Source: JABRWC01 sp039961675
GTDB taxonomy: Bacteria; Planctomycetota; Phycisphaerae; UBA1845; Fen-1342
Length of the DNA: 64,000 bases
Direction of reading: 5' to 3'
NCBI GenBank assembly: GCA_039961675.1
Contig: JABRWC010000039.1
Coordinates: 19,070 to 83,069 of the forward strand
Position 1 is the stretch's first letter. Each line of letters opens with the position of its first letter. A program made the translations under genes and the position numbers. Of this stretch, positions 1 to 12,178 are shown piece by piece. A model generated the notes under the pieces. The model made no database searches. It was not told the origin of the DNA and saw only the letters and a program-made list of their open reading frames with translations.

Positions 1-2526
<2,526 letters not shown>

Positions 2527-3518
2527 GTTGGGCGTGGCTCCCACCTTGGCGGCGTTGCGCGGCGGCTTGGCTTCCCGCCGCGGGATTCACTGAGCGGTTC
2601 ATGCGGCCGGGCTGGATTCGCCGGGCGATTTCGCGCTCCCGCGGCGCGGTCGTTCAAGAATCGCGCGGCCGGCACTACGCCGACCAGCGCGGCGACCCGG
2701 CGCGGGAAGAGCGGATTATAAGGCGGACGGGCGGGAAAAACCGAACGCGGCGTGTGGCCGTTCAGGGAGGAGAAGAGGCGCGACGAGGAAGCGCGGGGTT
2801 CGCGCGTCGGAACACGTGCGCCGGCTTGCGGGCGGCGCCTCGGTTGCTAGGGGCGGGCCGCGGCTTTACGCGTACTGCAAGACCGGTCTCCTGACCGGTC
2901 TGTCGCGTCGGGCGCAGTCCCTGCGACGAATTCCCGCCGGCGTGGGAATGACTCGTAGCGTGTAGTCGCTTTGTGGGAGCGCCGCAGAATGGACGTGCAA
3001 CGAGGAAGGGACGGGGCGGCCCTGCCCGTCCACGCTTAACGGATTGCGAACGCCGCCCCAGTCCTCGTATCGGCACACAGCGCTTCGAACGTCGCGGTGC
3101 GACGGCGAGGGGACGCCCGGCGGGCGGAGGCGCGTACCCGTTTGGGCACGCGGCCGTTTGCGCGTGGCCCGCCGTTAACGCTGCATGACTTCCCGCATGT
3201 TTCTAGGCCGTTGCGCGCGCAACAGTCAACTACGCACGGGATTGCCGAGCGAGCGATTCCGGCGGCGCCGCGCCGCGCGCTCGCGCGCCCGCACGGAGCG
3301 CGAAGCGAACGACTCGGCGTCCTGTTTATCTGGGCGGTCCCTCCGGGCGCCAGCGCGGGGCGCGCGGCGAACCCGCGCGGCTCAGCCCGCCCTGCCGCTC
3401 TTGCCGCCGCAAGCGCCGGGCGCCAGCGCTGCCGTTCAGGCTTCCACTCCTGCCCGGAGCAGGTCGAACAGGAACATAAGCAACTGGGCGAAGAACATGT
3501 ACAGGAGGTTTGTGAGGA
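2527..3518. other. Gene-free kilobase between gcvP and the pump gene
   Basis: I see no credible gene here. The open frames are Arg/Pro-rich shadows without ribosome binding sites. Two small structures stand out. At 2881-2900 two copies of the palindrome GACCGGTC are separated by 4 nt. At 2930-2949 a hairpin has ATTCCC/GGGAAT arms, of the kind dispersed as REP-like elements in many genomes. The gcvP promoter should lie in this interval, but I could not pick out convincing -35/-10 boxes. Confidence 0.5.
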
Positions 3519-6500
3519 TCATGCTGGCTCTCCCATGAGGGCATGCGGGCTGCCGGCCGACGCGTGCGGAGTGCGGCGCAGCTCGAACTGCTTGGCGACC
3601 GAGAAGATCACCGGGTAGATGAGCAACTCCATGATGAAGCTGGTCGTCAGGCCGCCGATCATCGGGGCCGCCAGGCGCCGCATCGTGTCGGCGCCCGTCC
3701 CCTCGGCCCAGAGCAGCGGTACGAGTCCGATGAACGTCGTGGCGACGGTCATCATCTTCGGGCGAATGCGCATGACGGCGCCGTCGTGAATCGCGTGCCA
3801 CAGGTCTGCGCGCGTCGCCATGCGCCCTTCCGCGCGGAAGCGCTCGAAGCTGTTGTCCAGGTAGAGCAACATGACCATGCCCGTCTCGGCGTCGAGGCCG
3901 GCCAGCGCGATCATGCCGATCACCACGGCGAGCGAGAGGTTGTAATCGAGCAGGTAGAGGATCCACACGGCGCCGACCAGGCTGAACGGCACCGCCAGGA
4001 GAACGACGATGGTGCGGAACCACGAGCGCGAGTGCACGTACAGCAGGAAGATGATCGCCAACAGCGTCAGCGGCACGGCGACTTTCAGTCGCGCCGACGC
4101 GGCCTGGATGTACTCGTACTGCCCGGACCATACGACGTTGCAGCCGGCGGGCAGCGCGACGCGCTCGTCCAGCAGCCGCTTGGCGCGCTCGATCCAGCCG
4201 ACGACGTCCGTGGTCGTCAGGTCCACAAAGACCCATGCCGACTTGCGCGAGTTCTCGCTGCGGATCATCGGCGGTCCGGGCGTGACGCGGACGTCCGCGA
4301 GTTGGGCGAGCGGCACCTGGGCGCCGGCCGGCGCGGAAACAAGCGTGCGCCGCAGCGCGGGCAGGTTGTCGCGCAGCTCGCGCTTGTAGCGCACGTTGAC
4401 GGGGTAGCGCTCCAAGCCCTCGACGGTCTGTGTGATGTTCATTCCGCCGAGCGCAGTGAGGATCACGTCCTGGACGTCGGCGATGGCGAGTCCGTAGCGG
4501 GCGATCTCGTCTCGGTTGATGTCGAACTCGACGTACATGCCGCCGATCGTTTTCTCCGGGTACGCGCTCAGCGTGCCCGGAAGCGTGCGCACCTCGGCCG
4601 CGATGCGGTCGGCCAGGTCGCCGAGCGTCGGCAGGTCGTCTCCCATGATCTTGATTCCGACCGGAGTCTTGATGCCGGTGCTGAGCATGTCGATCCGCGT
4701 GCGGATCGGCATGGTCCAGGCGTTCGTGACGCCGGGGAACGCCACGACGTCGTCGAGCCCCGGCACGTCGCGCCCGTCGGCGTCCTGCCAGCCGTAGCAC
4801 AGCTCGTCGACGGTGATGGGCCGCGATTCCGGCCAGAAGTACGTCAGTCCGGAATACGTCTTCAGCCACCTCGGCAGGCCGGAGAACCAGCGGTCGACGG
4901 GGCGCTGGCGCCATTTCGTGCGGTCGGGTTCGAGCATGATCGTGGTTTCGACCATGCTGAGCGGGGCCGGGTCGGTGGCGCTCTCCGCACGGCCGATCTT
5001 GCCGAAGACGTGATGGACTTCGGGCAGGGTCCGGATCAGCGCGTCGGTCTGCTGGAGCAGCTCGCGGGCCTTGGTCACGCTGATCGCAGGGTCGGTGGTC
5101 GGCATGTAGAGCAAGTCACCCTCGTCCAGCGGCGGCATGAACTCGCGCCCCAGGCCCGGCAGCGCCGCGGCCAGCGCTGGGAACCGCTCCGCGAGCCAGC
5201 GGCCGACCAGCGGCGTGTTTTTCAGGCCGATCAACGGTGGAACGGTCGAGAGCACCAGCAGCACGGCCGCGGCGAGCGTCAGGTAGCGCAGCCTCATCGC
5301 GAGAACGAAGAAGGGGTGGTACAGCCGCTGGAGCAACCAACTGATCGGGTTGGCGTGCTCATGAATGATCTTCTGCGGCACGAGCAGCATCCCGGCCAGT
5401 ACGGCCCAACCCAGTGCTATCCAGTGGCGCTGGGCGTCGAGATCGCCCAGCGGCAGCCAGCGATGCCAGAACATCGCCGCGGGCACCAACATCGTGGCCA
5501 GCGTGACGAGCAGGTTTCGCCACCGGCCCCAGCGCTTCGGCAAAACGCGCGCGGTGATGAACGAGATCATCAGCACCGGGATGATCGTGATCGCCAGCAG
5601 CGAAGCGGCGGCCATCGAGAACGTCTTGGTGTATGCCAGCGGTTTGAACATCCGGCCGCTCTGCTCGCCGAGCACGAACACCGGCAGAAAGCTGACGGTG
5701 ATGATCATCAGGCTGAAGAACAGCGTCGGGCCGACTTCCCTGGCGGCCTCGATGATGATCTCCGCCCGCGGGCGGTGCACGGGAGGCGCGGGCCGCTGCC
5801 CTGCCTCGAACGCCGCCGTCTCCGCCCGGATGCGGTCCTCCTCGCGATCCAGGTGCTTGTGCGCGTTCTCGACCATGACGATCGAGCTGTCGACCATCAC
5901 GCCGATCGAGATCGCGATGCCGCCGAGGCTCATGATGTTGGCGTTGATGCCCAGCAGGTGCATGACGATCAGCGCGCACAGCACACCGGTGGGCAGTACG
6001 AAGATCGCGACGAGCTCGCTGCGCGCGTGCAGCAGGAACAGGATGCACACCAACCCGACGACGATCATCTCCTTGACGAGCGTGTGCGTGAGCGTCTCGA
6101 CGGCGCGCTCGATCAGCCCCGAGCGGTCGTACTCCGTGAAGACGTCGACTCCGGGCGGCAGTCCGGACCGCAGCTCGTCGAGCTTGCGTTTCACGTCGCC
6201 GATGACCTTGTGGGCGTTCTCACCAAAGCGCATCACGACGATGCCGCCCACGACCTCGCCCTCGCCGTCCGCCTCGGCGATGCCCCGCCGCATCTCGGGT
6301 CCAAGCTGGAGCTGCGCGAGGTCCTGGAGGTAGACCGGAGTACCTTCCGGCGTGGCGCGGACCACGACTTTTTTGAGGTCCTCAAGGCCCTGCTGCGCCC
6401 GAGCGCGCATCAGCGGCATGCCCTGCTCTTGCGCGCGGCGCACCTGCTCGGGCGAGAGCTGCGCGAGGTAGCCCTTCCCTCGGATCATGTACTCCATCTC

Positions 6501-7412
6501 GGACATCTCGAGCACGCTGCCGCCGACGTCGATGTTGGACTTCTGGATCGCCTGTACGACCTGGCCGAGCGGGATGCCGTAGGCCAGCAGCCGGTCCGGA
6601 TCGACGACGACCTGGTACTGGCGGACGAAGCCGCCGACCGGCGCAACTTCGGCCACGCCCTCGAGCGCCGTCAGCTCGTAACGCAGGTACCAGTCCTGGA
6701 TGCTGCGGAGCTCTGCCAGGTCGAACTCTGCCAGCTTCAGCTCGGTGCGGTTGTCCCAGGGACACAGCCCGCCGTGTTCGAAGTTGCGCACGCGCTCCAG
6801 GCGGTCGCGGATTTCCGCGGGCGCCTCCGCGCGCGTGGCGTACCACGTCGTGCCGCGCCAGCCGCGCCGCGCGTGTTTCGCGTGCTCGCCCCGGCTTTCA
6901 CTCGGTGCCGTCGCGTCGTGCGATTCCAGAGGATCGAAGTACATGCCGTCGGGGTGCTCCGGGCAGTAGTAGCCGTTGCGGACGGAGTACTCGTAGACCC
7001 ACCCGACGCCGGTAGCATCCGGCCCGAGTTGCGGCGTGACGCCCTTCGGCAACCGGCCGGACACGTAGTTGAGGTATTCCAGCACCCGGGAGCGCGCCCA
7101 ATAGATGTCGGTGCCATCCTCGAAGATAATGTAGACGAACGAGTACCCGAACATAGAGTAGCCGCGCACCACCTTCGCATACGGCACTGCGAGCATCGAG
7201 GTGGTGAGCGGGTACGTCACCTGCTCTTCGACCACTTGCGGGGCCTGGCCGGGGTACTCGGTGAGGATGATGACCTGCACGTCCGACAAATCCGGGATGG
7301 CGTCGAGGCGGATGTTGTAGATCGTCCAGACGCCCCCGGCGATCAGAAAGCCGGTGAGAATCAGGACCAGCAGGCGGTTGCGGGCGCAGAACTCAATGAC
7401 GCGCGCAATCAT
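3519..7412 (-). CDS. cusA: CusA-type heavy-metal RND efflux pump
   Basis: This is the inner-membrane, proton-driven pump of a heavy-metal efflux (HME-RND) tripartite system, probably for Cu(I)/Ag(I). It opens with TM1 and the family motif DAIPDLSDVQVII (about residues 37-49). The proton-relay helix reads GVMVDSSIVMVENAHKHL, with the conserved Asp and Glu. The periplasmic signature FMPPLDEGDLLYMPT is present, and TM10-11 has GLDAETGMVMLLYLD. It is 1297 aa against about 1050 for E. coli CusA. One extra segment, about residues 147-232, contains CPEHPDG, a fragment resembling an HMBD metal site. The other, about 625-680, adds hydrophobic stretches. It is the last gene of the minus-strand efflux operon, 194 bp beyond the HMBD-repeat gene. 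The metal is inferred from the family. Confidence 0.93.
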   Translation of the reverse strand: MIARVIEFCARNRLLVLILTGFLIAGGVWTIYNIRLDAIPDLSDVQVIILTEYPGQAPQVVEEQVTYPLTTSMLAVPYAKVVRGYSMFGYSFVYIIFEDGTDIYWARSRVLEYLNYVSGRLPKGVTPQLGPDATGVGWVYEYSVRNGYYCPEHPDGMYFDPLESHDATAPSESRGEHAKHARRGWRGTTWYATRAEAPAEIRDRLERVRNFEHGGLCPWDNRTELKLAEFDLAELRSIQDWYLRYELTALEGVAEVAPVGGFVRQYQVVVDPDRLLAYGIPLGQVVQAIQKSNIDVGGSVLEMSEMEYMIRGKGYLAQLSPEQVRRAQEQGMPLMRARAQQGLEDLKKVVVRATPEGTPVYLQDLAQLQLGPEMRRGIAEADGEGEVVGGIVVMRFGENAHKVIGDVKRKLDELRSGLPPGVDVFTEYDRSGLIERAVETLTHTLVKEMIVVGLVCILFLLHARSELVAIFVLPTGVLCALIVMHLLGINANIMSLGGIAISIGVMVDSSIVMVENAHKHLDREEDRIRAETAAFEAGQRPAPPVHRPRAEIIIEAAREVGPTLFFSLMIITVSFLPVFVLGEQSGRMFKPLAYTKTFSMAAASLLAITIIPVLMISFITARVLPKRWGRWRNLLVTLATMLVPAAMFWHRWLPLGDLDAQRHWIALGWAVLAGMLLVPQKIIHEHANPISWLLQRLYHPFFVLAMRLRYLTLAAAVLLVLSTVPPLIGLKNTPLVGRWLAERFPALAAALPGLGREFMPPLDEGDLLYMPTTDPAISVTKARELLQQTDALIRTLPEVHHVFGKIGRAESATDPAPLSMVETTIMLEPDRTKWRQRPVDRWFSGLPRWLKTYSGLTYFWPESRPITVDELCYGWQDADGRDVPGLDDVVAFPGVTNAWTMPIRTRIDMLSTGIKTPVGIKIMGDDLPTLGDLADRIAAEVRTLPGTLSAYPEKTIGGMYVEFDINRDEIARYGLAIADVQDVILTALGGMNITQTVEGLERYPVNVRYKRELRDNLPALRRTLVSAPAGAQVPLAQLADVRVTPGPPMIRSENSRKSAWVFVDLTTTDVVGWIERAKRLLDERVALPAGCNVVWSGQYEYIQAASARLKVAVPLTLLAIIFLLYVHSRSWFRTIVVLLAVPFSLVGAVWILYLLDYNLSLAVVIGMIALAGLDAETGMVMLLYLDNSFERFRAEGRMATRADLWHAIHDGAVMRIRPKMMTVATTFIGLVPLLWAEGTGADTMRRLAAPMIGGLTTSFIMELLIYPVIFSVAKQFELRRTPHASAGSPHALMGEPA

Positions 7413-7420
7413 CGAATATT

Positions 7421-7601
7421 ACCACAGAGACACCGAGGCACAGCGAACGCCAGGGATCGTCGTCCAAAACGCTGGTATTGCCGGTTCGATCGCTCGCGCG
7501 TCAAGCCGACGCAGTCTGCGCCGCCAGTCGCATCTGCGATCGCGCGGCTGCGTTTACCACACATGGATGTAGATTACCTCTTTGTGTTTCTGCGGCTCTG
7601 T
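7421..7601. repeat. Imperfect inverted repeat in the cusA leader
   Basis: The left arm at 7421-7443 begins ACCACAGAGACACCGAGG. The right arm at 7577-7601 reads CCTCTTTGTGTTTCTGCGG and resembles the reverse complement of the left arm with several mismatches. Sequences of the ACCACAGAGACACAGAG type recur as dispersed repeats in many bacterial genomes, so this looks like a decayed MITE or REP-like element. It fills the gap between the HMBD-repeat gene and cusA. Confidence 0.4.
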
Positions 7602-7606
7602 CTTGC

Positions 7607-9010
7607 TCAGCGGGTTTGGACCAGCTCGCCGCACTTGAGCATCTCAAAGCCGTAGAACGGGTTCGCCATGTCGTCTGTGGATTGGAGCCAATCGCCCTTC
7701 GTTATGGGACAGTGAAAGATGTAGAGCGTCGGGTAACGGTCTGGCGACGGGCGCACATGGGCCGTCATCTCGCGCAGCGCGCTGCCCAGCGCCACAAACG
7801 TCACACGGTCGTCCTGTAGACTCTTTCCCGTGAGCCGCAGCGCCGCAGTCCGAAGCGCCACGGCCGCCTGCGCAAACGGCTGCGGCAAGTGCAGTCTCGG
7901 CGCCTGGGCCTGCCTGAGGATCTCATCCGCGGCACCCACAAGTCCCAGCGCGTGCAGCGCGACGTCGCGCTCGCTGTCGGCGGCGAACCGCCGGTGCAGC
8001 TCGAGGTAATGCTCCATCAGATAGTCCATCTGCGTGCGAATCGCCGCCGAAGCGTCGAGCGGCTGGGGCAGGTTCTCGACCGCGACAAGCTGCATGCCGC
8101 ACACCGGACACGCGCCCGCACTGTCCGACCCGACGCCGGGGTGCATCGGGCAGACCAAGCGCGGCGTGGCGGAGACCTCACTTGCAGCCGGCACGCGCCG
8201 GGTACGCACCCAGCGAACATCCGCAAGCGGCTTGAGGGCCATCCCGCACTTCGGGCAAGTCCCCGCGGCAATGGAGAAATGCTCACACTCCTGCATCGGG
8301 CACACGAACGCTGCATCCGGTGGAATCGCCGTTTGCGTTGCCGCGTGCGCACGTACGTCGGGAGACAACTCGCGGGCGCAGACCGGGCAGTTCGCCGGCA
8401 CGTCGCTGGCCACAAGCGGATGCAGCGGACAGCCGAATCTCGCCCGGCGCGCCGCACCGGGCGTTGGTGGCGCCTCGCCGCCGGACATCTCCGGCGAAAG
8501 CCAAACGCCGCGAAACGGCGCCAAGGCGCGTCCGTCGTGCGGGCAGGCGCCGGGCGTGGCGCGAACGATCGTCGAATGCTGCGGCTCCGGGCAGCAGTAC
8601 ATGACGCGAAACGGTTGCAACGCTCGATCGCATCGCGGACAGCGCCCGCTGGCCGCGGAATATACGTGCTGGTGCACGGGACAGGTGTAGGCCATGTCGC
8701 CGCCCTGCGCCGCGCGGCGGGCGCGCACCCAGTCAAGTTCCTCGGCGGGCCGCAGCGTCATGCCGCACCACTCGCACGTTCCGGGTTTAAGTGAAAGATA
8801 TGCGCCTTGGCGGACGGGGTCGGGCTCGTCGGGATGCGCCTCCATCGGGCAGGCGAATTTCGCCTCGTCGAGCGAGACCGGCGCCAATCGCGATTCAGCA
8901 AGTCCCGACGCCGCCGGTGATGAAGCTGGCTGGCCGGCGTGCGCGAGGGGAATCACTACCGCCAACGCGCCGAGTCCGACCACGGCGGCCGTGCAACGCG
9001 TGCGAGGCAT
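7607..9010 (-). CDS. Secreted protein with six tandem heavy-metal-binding domains
   Basis: This is probably a periplasmic metal-binding protein serving the Cus-type pump. The start is ATG 9010, with AAAGGA 8 nt upstream and 16 nt after the adaptor stop. A signal peptide (MPRTRCTAAVVGLGALAVV...AHA) follows. Six repeats of the HMBD type (CPMHP...CPxCGM) come next: CPMEAHP/CEWCGM, CPVHQ/CPRCDR, CPEPQ/CPHDGR, CPLHP/CPVCAR, CPMQE/CPKCGM and CPMHP/CPVCGM, up to about residue 300. The C-terminal 150 residues resemble DUF3347 and end HCPITKGDWLQ...NPFYGFEMLKCGE. Repeats 1, 5 and 6 keep the full CGM; repeats 2-4 are variant. HMBDs usually occur singly on CusB, so six in a row suggests a metal sponge or delivery chain. 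That role is inference. Confidence 0.8.
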   Translation of the reverse strand: MPRTRCTAAVVGLGALAVVIPLAHAGQPASSPAASGLAESRLAPVSLDEAKFACPMEAHPDEPDPVRQGAYLSLKPGTCEWCGMTLRPAEELDWVRARRAAQGGDMAYTCPVHQHVYSAASGRCPRCDRALQPFRVMYCCPEPQHSTIVRATPGACPHDGRALAPFRGVWLSPEMSGGEAPPTPGAARRARFGCPLHPLVASDVPANCPVCARELSPDVRAHAATQTAIPPDAAFVCPMQECEHFSIAAGTCPKCGMALKPLADVRWVRTRRVPAASEVSATPRLVCPMHPGVGSDSAGACPVCGMQLVAVENLPQPLDASAAIRTQMDYLMEHYLELHRRFAADSERDVALHALGLVGAADEILRQAQAPRLHLPQPFAQAAVALRTAALRLTGKSLQDDRVTFVALGSALREMTAHVRPSPDRYPTLYIFHCPITKGDWLQSTDDMANPFYGFEMLKCGELVQTR

Positions 9011-9026
9011 GCGGTCGGTCCTTTCG

Positions 9027-10682
9027 CTAGTGCTGGTGTCCGGGTGCCGGCCGCGGTTTCGGCGCATCGTCGTCGGCGTGACGGCTTGTCAGCGGCGGCG
9101 TCTTGGACGGCTCGGCTTCGAGCATCTTGGCGATCGCCTCCTTGAGCTTGCTTTCGGCGTCGAGCAGGAACTGCCCGCTGGTCACGACGCGGTCGCCCTC
9201 GTCGAGACCGTGGCGAACCTCGACCCAGCCCTCTTCGGCCTCCACGCCGACATCGATTTCGCGCGGCTGAAACCTTCCACCGCCCAGGTCGACGAACGCC
9301 ACCTTTCGCAGGCCGGAGTCGAGATACGCCTCGCGCGGGATCAGCAGCGCGTCACGGTCGAGATCGGCCCGCAGCGTTACGCTGGCGTACATTCCCGGCT
9401 TGAGTTCAAGCGATGGATTTTCGAACTCCAGCCGCACCTTGACGACGCGCGTCATCTGCTCCAAATACGGGTAGAGATAGACCACGTGTCCCACGAACTC
9501 CCGGCCGGGCACGTACGGAAGCGTCATCCGCGCTTCCTGCCCGACGCGCACCCAAGGCAGCTGGTACTCGTAGACATCCACGTACACCCATACCTTGGAA
9601 AGGTCCGCGATGGTGTACAGCCGCATGCCCGGCGTCAGGTATGCCCCATCCAGAGCTGTCTTCTCGGTGACAATTCCACGCGCCGGCGAGTGGATGGTCA
9701 GCGTCTTCTGTATCTGCTTGCTTCGGGCGAGGGCCTCGATCTGATCCTCGGATACGTCGAAGTACTCCAGTTGCTTCCGGGCCGCGCCCAGCAGCCGCTG
9801 GGCCTCCTCACGCGCCTCGGGCAACGTGCTCCCGGCCATCCGCTCGATGCCGCGCTGCGCCGCCAGGAACTCCTCCTGCGCAGCGTAGAGCCGAGGCGAG
9901 TAGACGTCGAAGAGCGGCTGGTCCCGCTCCACCTGCGCGCCGGTCTGATCGACGTAGAGCGTCTCGATCCAGCCCTCGAACTTGGTGTTGATGAAGTACA
10001 GCGACTGCTCGTTGTAGTCCACGCGCCCGACAGTGCGGATCGTCCGGGCCAGCGGCCCGCGCTTCACGGTCGCCGTGCGTATGCCCATGTTTTGAATCGT
10101 GACCGGGTCGATCGTGATCGTCTTGCCCGCCGGCGACTCGCTCTCATCCGCGTACACGGGCACGAGGTCCATGCCCATCGGGTCCTTGCCCGGCTTGTCC
10201 GACACCACGTCCGGGTGCATCGGGCTGCGCCAATAGAGCACCTTGCGTTCCCGCGGCCCCGTCGCGGCCGCGCGTTCGTCGTCGCTCTGCCTGAGCGGCG
10301 TGAGCTTCATGTGGCAGATGGGGCATCCGCCCGGCCCGCGCTGAATGACGTTGGGATGCATGCCGCAGGTGTAGAGTTGCTCCGCGTCGGAGGCGCCGGT
10401 CGATTCGACGCCCGGCGAGCCGCTCCCCTGGTCGACGCCCGGCTCGCTCGCAGGACCAGCGGACGGAATCATCCCCCGCTGTGCGGCGTGCCAGACCGCC
10501 GCGCCCCCGGCCAACCCGCCGACCAACAGCGAAGCGAGAATTGTGACTACCCAGGGACCAGCGCGGCCGGGCCGCTGAAAGCGTGCGCCGGCCGGGGCCT
10601 GGCCGCCTCGCACGCCTCGCCGCGCTGCGGCCACGCGAAGTTCGCGAGGGTCAAGAGAATTCGCCGCCCGACGTGCGCTCAC
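9027..10682 (-). CDS. cusB: CusB-type periplasmic adaptor with two HMBDs
   Basis: This is the membrane-fusion (adaptor) subunit linking the RND pump to the outer-membrane channel. The start is GTG 10682, whose GTGA overlaps the stop of the upstream gene; an earlier ATG in this frame would lie inside that gene. A transmembrane anchor (VVTILASLLVGGLAGGAAVW) lies near residue 45. Two metal-binding motifs follow, YTCGMHPNVIQRGPGGCPICHM and a degenerate SPMHPDVVSDKPGKDPMGM. The barrel-hybrid and lipoyl regions contain KGPLARTIRTVGRVDYNE-like and IHSPARGIVTEK segments. The C-terminus is His-rich (PGHQH). Length is 551 aa. In the second HMBD the usual CxxC is replaced by DPMG, which is common in CusB proteins. 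Confidence 0.9.
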   Translation of the reverse strand: MSARRAANSLDPRELRVAAARRGVRGGQAPAGARFQRPGRAGPWVVTILASLLVGGLAGGAAVWHAAQRGMIPSAGPASEPGVDQGSGSPGVESTGASDAEQLYTCGMHPNVIQRGPGGCPICHMKLTPLRQSDDERAAATGPRERKVLYWRSPMHPDVVSDKPGKDPMGMDLVPVYADESESPAGKTITIDPVTIQNMGIRTATVKRGPLARTIRTVGRVDYNEQSLYFINTKFEGWIETLYVDQTGAQVERDQPLFDVYSPRLYAAQEEFLAAQRGIERMAGSTLPEAREEAQRLLGAARKQLEYFDVSEDQIEALARSKQIQKTLTIHSPARGIVTEKTALDGAYLTPGMRLYTIADLSKVWVYVDVYEYQLPWVRVGQEARMTLPYVPGREFVGHVVYLYPYLEQMTRVVKVRLEFENPSLELKPGMYASVTLRADLDRDALLIPREAYLDSGLRKVAFVDLGGGRFQPREIDVGVEAEEGWVEVRHGLDEGDRVVTSGQFLLDAESKLKEAIAKMLEAEPSKTPPLTSRHADDDAPKPRPAPGHQH

Positions 10683-12178
10683 GATCGGCCCCCGACATCT
10701 TCGAGGCTCACGCCGATCGCCGCTTCGAGGTCCGCGATGCCGCGCTCCAGCTCGCCCAGCGCCCGGTGATATTGGATCGTGAACATGAGCCACTTCTGCC
10801 AGTTGTCGATGACAAACAGGAAGTCGCTCTCGCCCGCCGAGTATGCGGCGCGGGATACTTCGTAGGCTTGCTGCGCCTGCGGAACGATGGTGCTCCCGAA
10901 GATCGCGGCCAGCTCCTGCTGCGCCCGCACCCGCGCCAGCGCGTCCTCGATCTCGAAGCTCACGCGGTTCCTCGCCGCGGCGTACTCGTGCTGGCTGGCC
11001 GCCAGCCGGCTGCGCGCCTCGCGGATGCCGGCCTCGATCTTCTCGATCCACACCGGCATGTTCGCCCCGAACAGGATCGCCCAACTGTCCGTGCCGGCCT
11101 CGCTCATGCGGTCGATCATCGGCGTCATGCCGGTCGTCGGGTCCGGCGGCGGAACGAACGCGGCGCGGGGCCGCATGTACATCCACTCGAACCCCACCGT
11201 GAAATCGGGCCAGTACGCGAGCCGGGCCAGCTCGACCGCCTGGCGGTCGCGCTCAAGCTGCTCGCGCAATCGCTGAAGGTCCGGGCTGCGCTCGGCGGCG
11301 GCGGCGATCAGGGCGTCGAGTTGAAGTTCGGCGCTGCGGACGTCGAACTCCTCGAGCGGGGCGACGGCGGCGCCGGGCGGCCGGCTCAGCACCTGGTTCA
11401 GCATGGCCGCCGTCGTGACGCGCTCCTGTTGCAGCTCCACGAGCTGGCTCTCGATGTTGGAGAGTTCCACCTGGGCGCGCAGCACGTCGTCCTGACGCCG
11501 GCGGCCGGACGCGACCTGCGCCCGGGCGGCATCGATCAGCCCGCGCAGCAGGTCCTGGTTGGTCCGGTCCACCTCGATCATGCGGTCGACGATGTACAGC
11601 CGGAAGTATGCCCGCTTGACGTCGGCGATCACGTTCAGCCGCGCGCGCTGAAGCTCCTGAAGCGCCATGCGGGCCTCCTGGAGCGCCACGCGTCCGGCGC
11701 GGTCCAGCTTCTCGGGGACCGGCAGGACCTGCTGCACGCCGAGCGTGAAGTAGTTGCTGCCGTCCGCGAACTCGTTCGGCTGCGGCAGCGTGCGCGTCAT
11801 GACCATCGGGTCCGGCAGCGCCGTCGCCTGCGGGACGCGGGCTGCGCGCATGCGCGCCATTTCCTCCGCGGCCCTGATTTCCGGGTTCTGCTCCAGGGCC
11901 AAGACGATGTACTCGCGCAGCGAGGCCGGTTCGGGCCGCGTGCCTTCCGCGGACGCCGCCGGGCGCGTGGTTGCTTGCGGCGCGAGGCGCGTGCCTCGCG
12001 CGTACGATTCGCCGGCTTGCGTGCGCTCCCGGGCGAAACGGGCGATCGTGTCCGCCACCTCGCGGTCCGCGGCCCGATTCAGGACGCAACCGCTCAGCGG
12101 CGCCGTGACCGCCGCGATCACGAGCCGGGTGAGAACGAGCCGCGCCCATGCCGAGCCGCGATCCATTCGCTTCCGCAT
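10679..12178 (-). CDS. CusC/TolC-family outer-membrane efflux lipoprotein
   Basis: This is the outer-membrane channel subunit of the tripartite metal pump and the first gene of the minus-strand operon. A lipoprotein signal (LVIAAVTAPLSGC, cleavage before Cys at about residue 31) precedes two long helical repeats typical of the OEP family. Recognisable stretches include IVLALEQNPEIRAAEE, FTLGVQQVLPVPEKL and the second-repeat VEWxxRP-like PDFTVGFEWMYMRP. It ends SLEDVGGRS, and its TGA overlaps the adaptor's GTG. Length is 499 aa, usual for the family. The start could also be the second Met (12166). Confidence 0.88.
   Translation of the reverse strand: MRKRMDRGSAWARLVLTRLVIAAVTAPLSGCVLNRAADREVADTIARFARERTQAGESYARGTRLAPQATTRPAASAEGTRPEPASLREYIVLALEQNPEIRAAEEMARMRAARVPQATALPDPMVMTRTLPQPNEFADGSNYFTLGVQQVLPVPEKLDRAGRVALQEARMALQELQRARLNVIADVKRAYFRLYIVDRMIEVDRTNQDLLRGLIDAARAQVASGRRRQDDVLRAQVELSNIESQLVELQQERVTTAAMLNQVLSRPPGAAVAPLEEFDVRSAELQLDALIAAAAERSPDLQRLREQLERDRQAVELARLAYWPDFTVGFEWMYMRPRAAFVPPPDPTTGMTPMIDRMSEAGTDSWAILFGANMPVWIEKIEAGIREARSRLAASQHEYAAARNRVSFEIEDALARVRAQQELAAIFGSTIVPQAQQAYEVSRAAYSAGESDFLFVIDNWQKWLMFTIQYHRALGELERGIADLEAAIGVSLEDVGGRS

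Noticed and set aside
2762..3544. Small frames in the gcvP-cusA gap
   Set aside because: They are Arg/Pro-rich, lack ribosome binding sites and overlap on both strands; none reads like a protein.
3543..7655. Long plus-strand frame (1370 codons) opposite the CusA gene
   Set aside because: Its sequence is His/Arg/Asp/Gln-rich without domains and simply mirrors the codon pattern of cusA on the other strand.
8694..10769. Plus-strand frame of 691 codons opposite the adaptor gene
   Set aside because: It has no recognisable domains, and its composition is typical of antisense frames.
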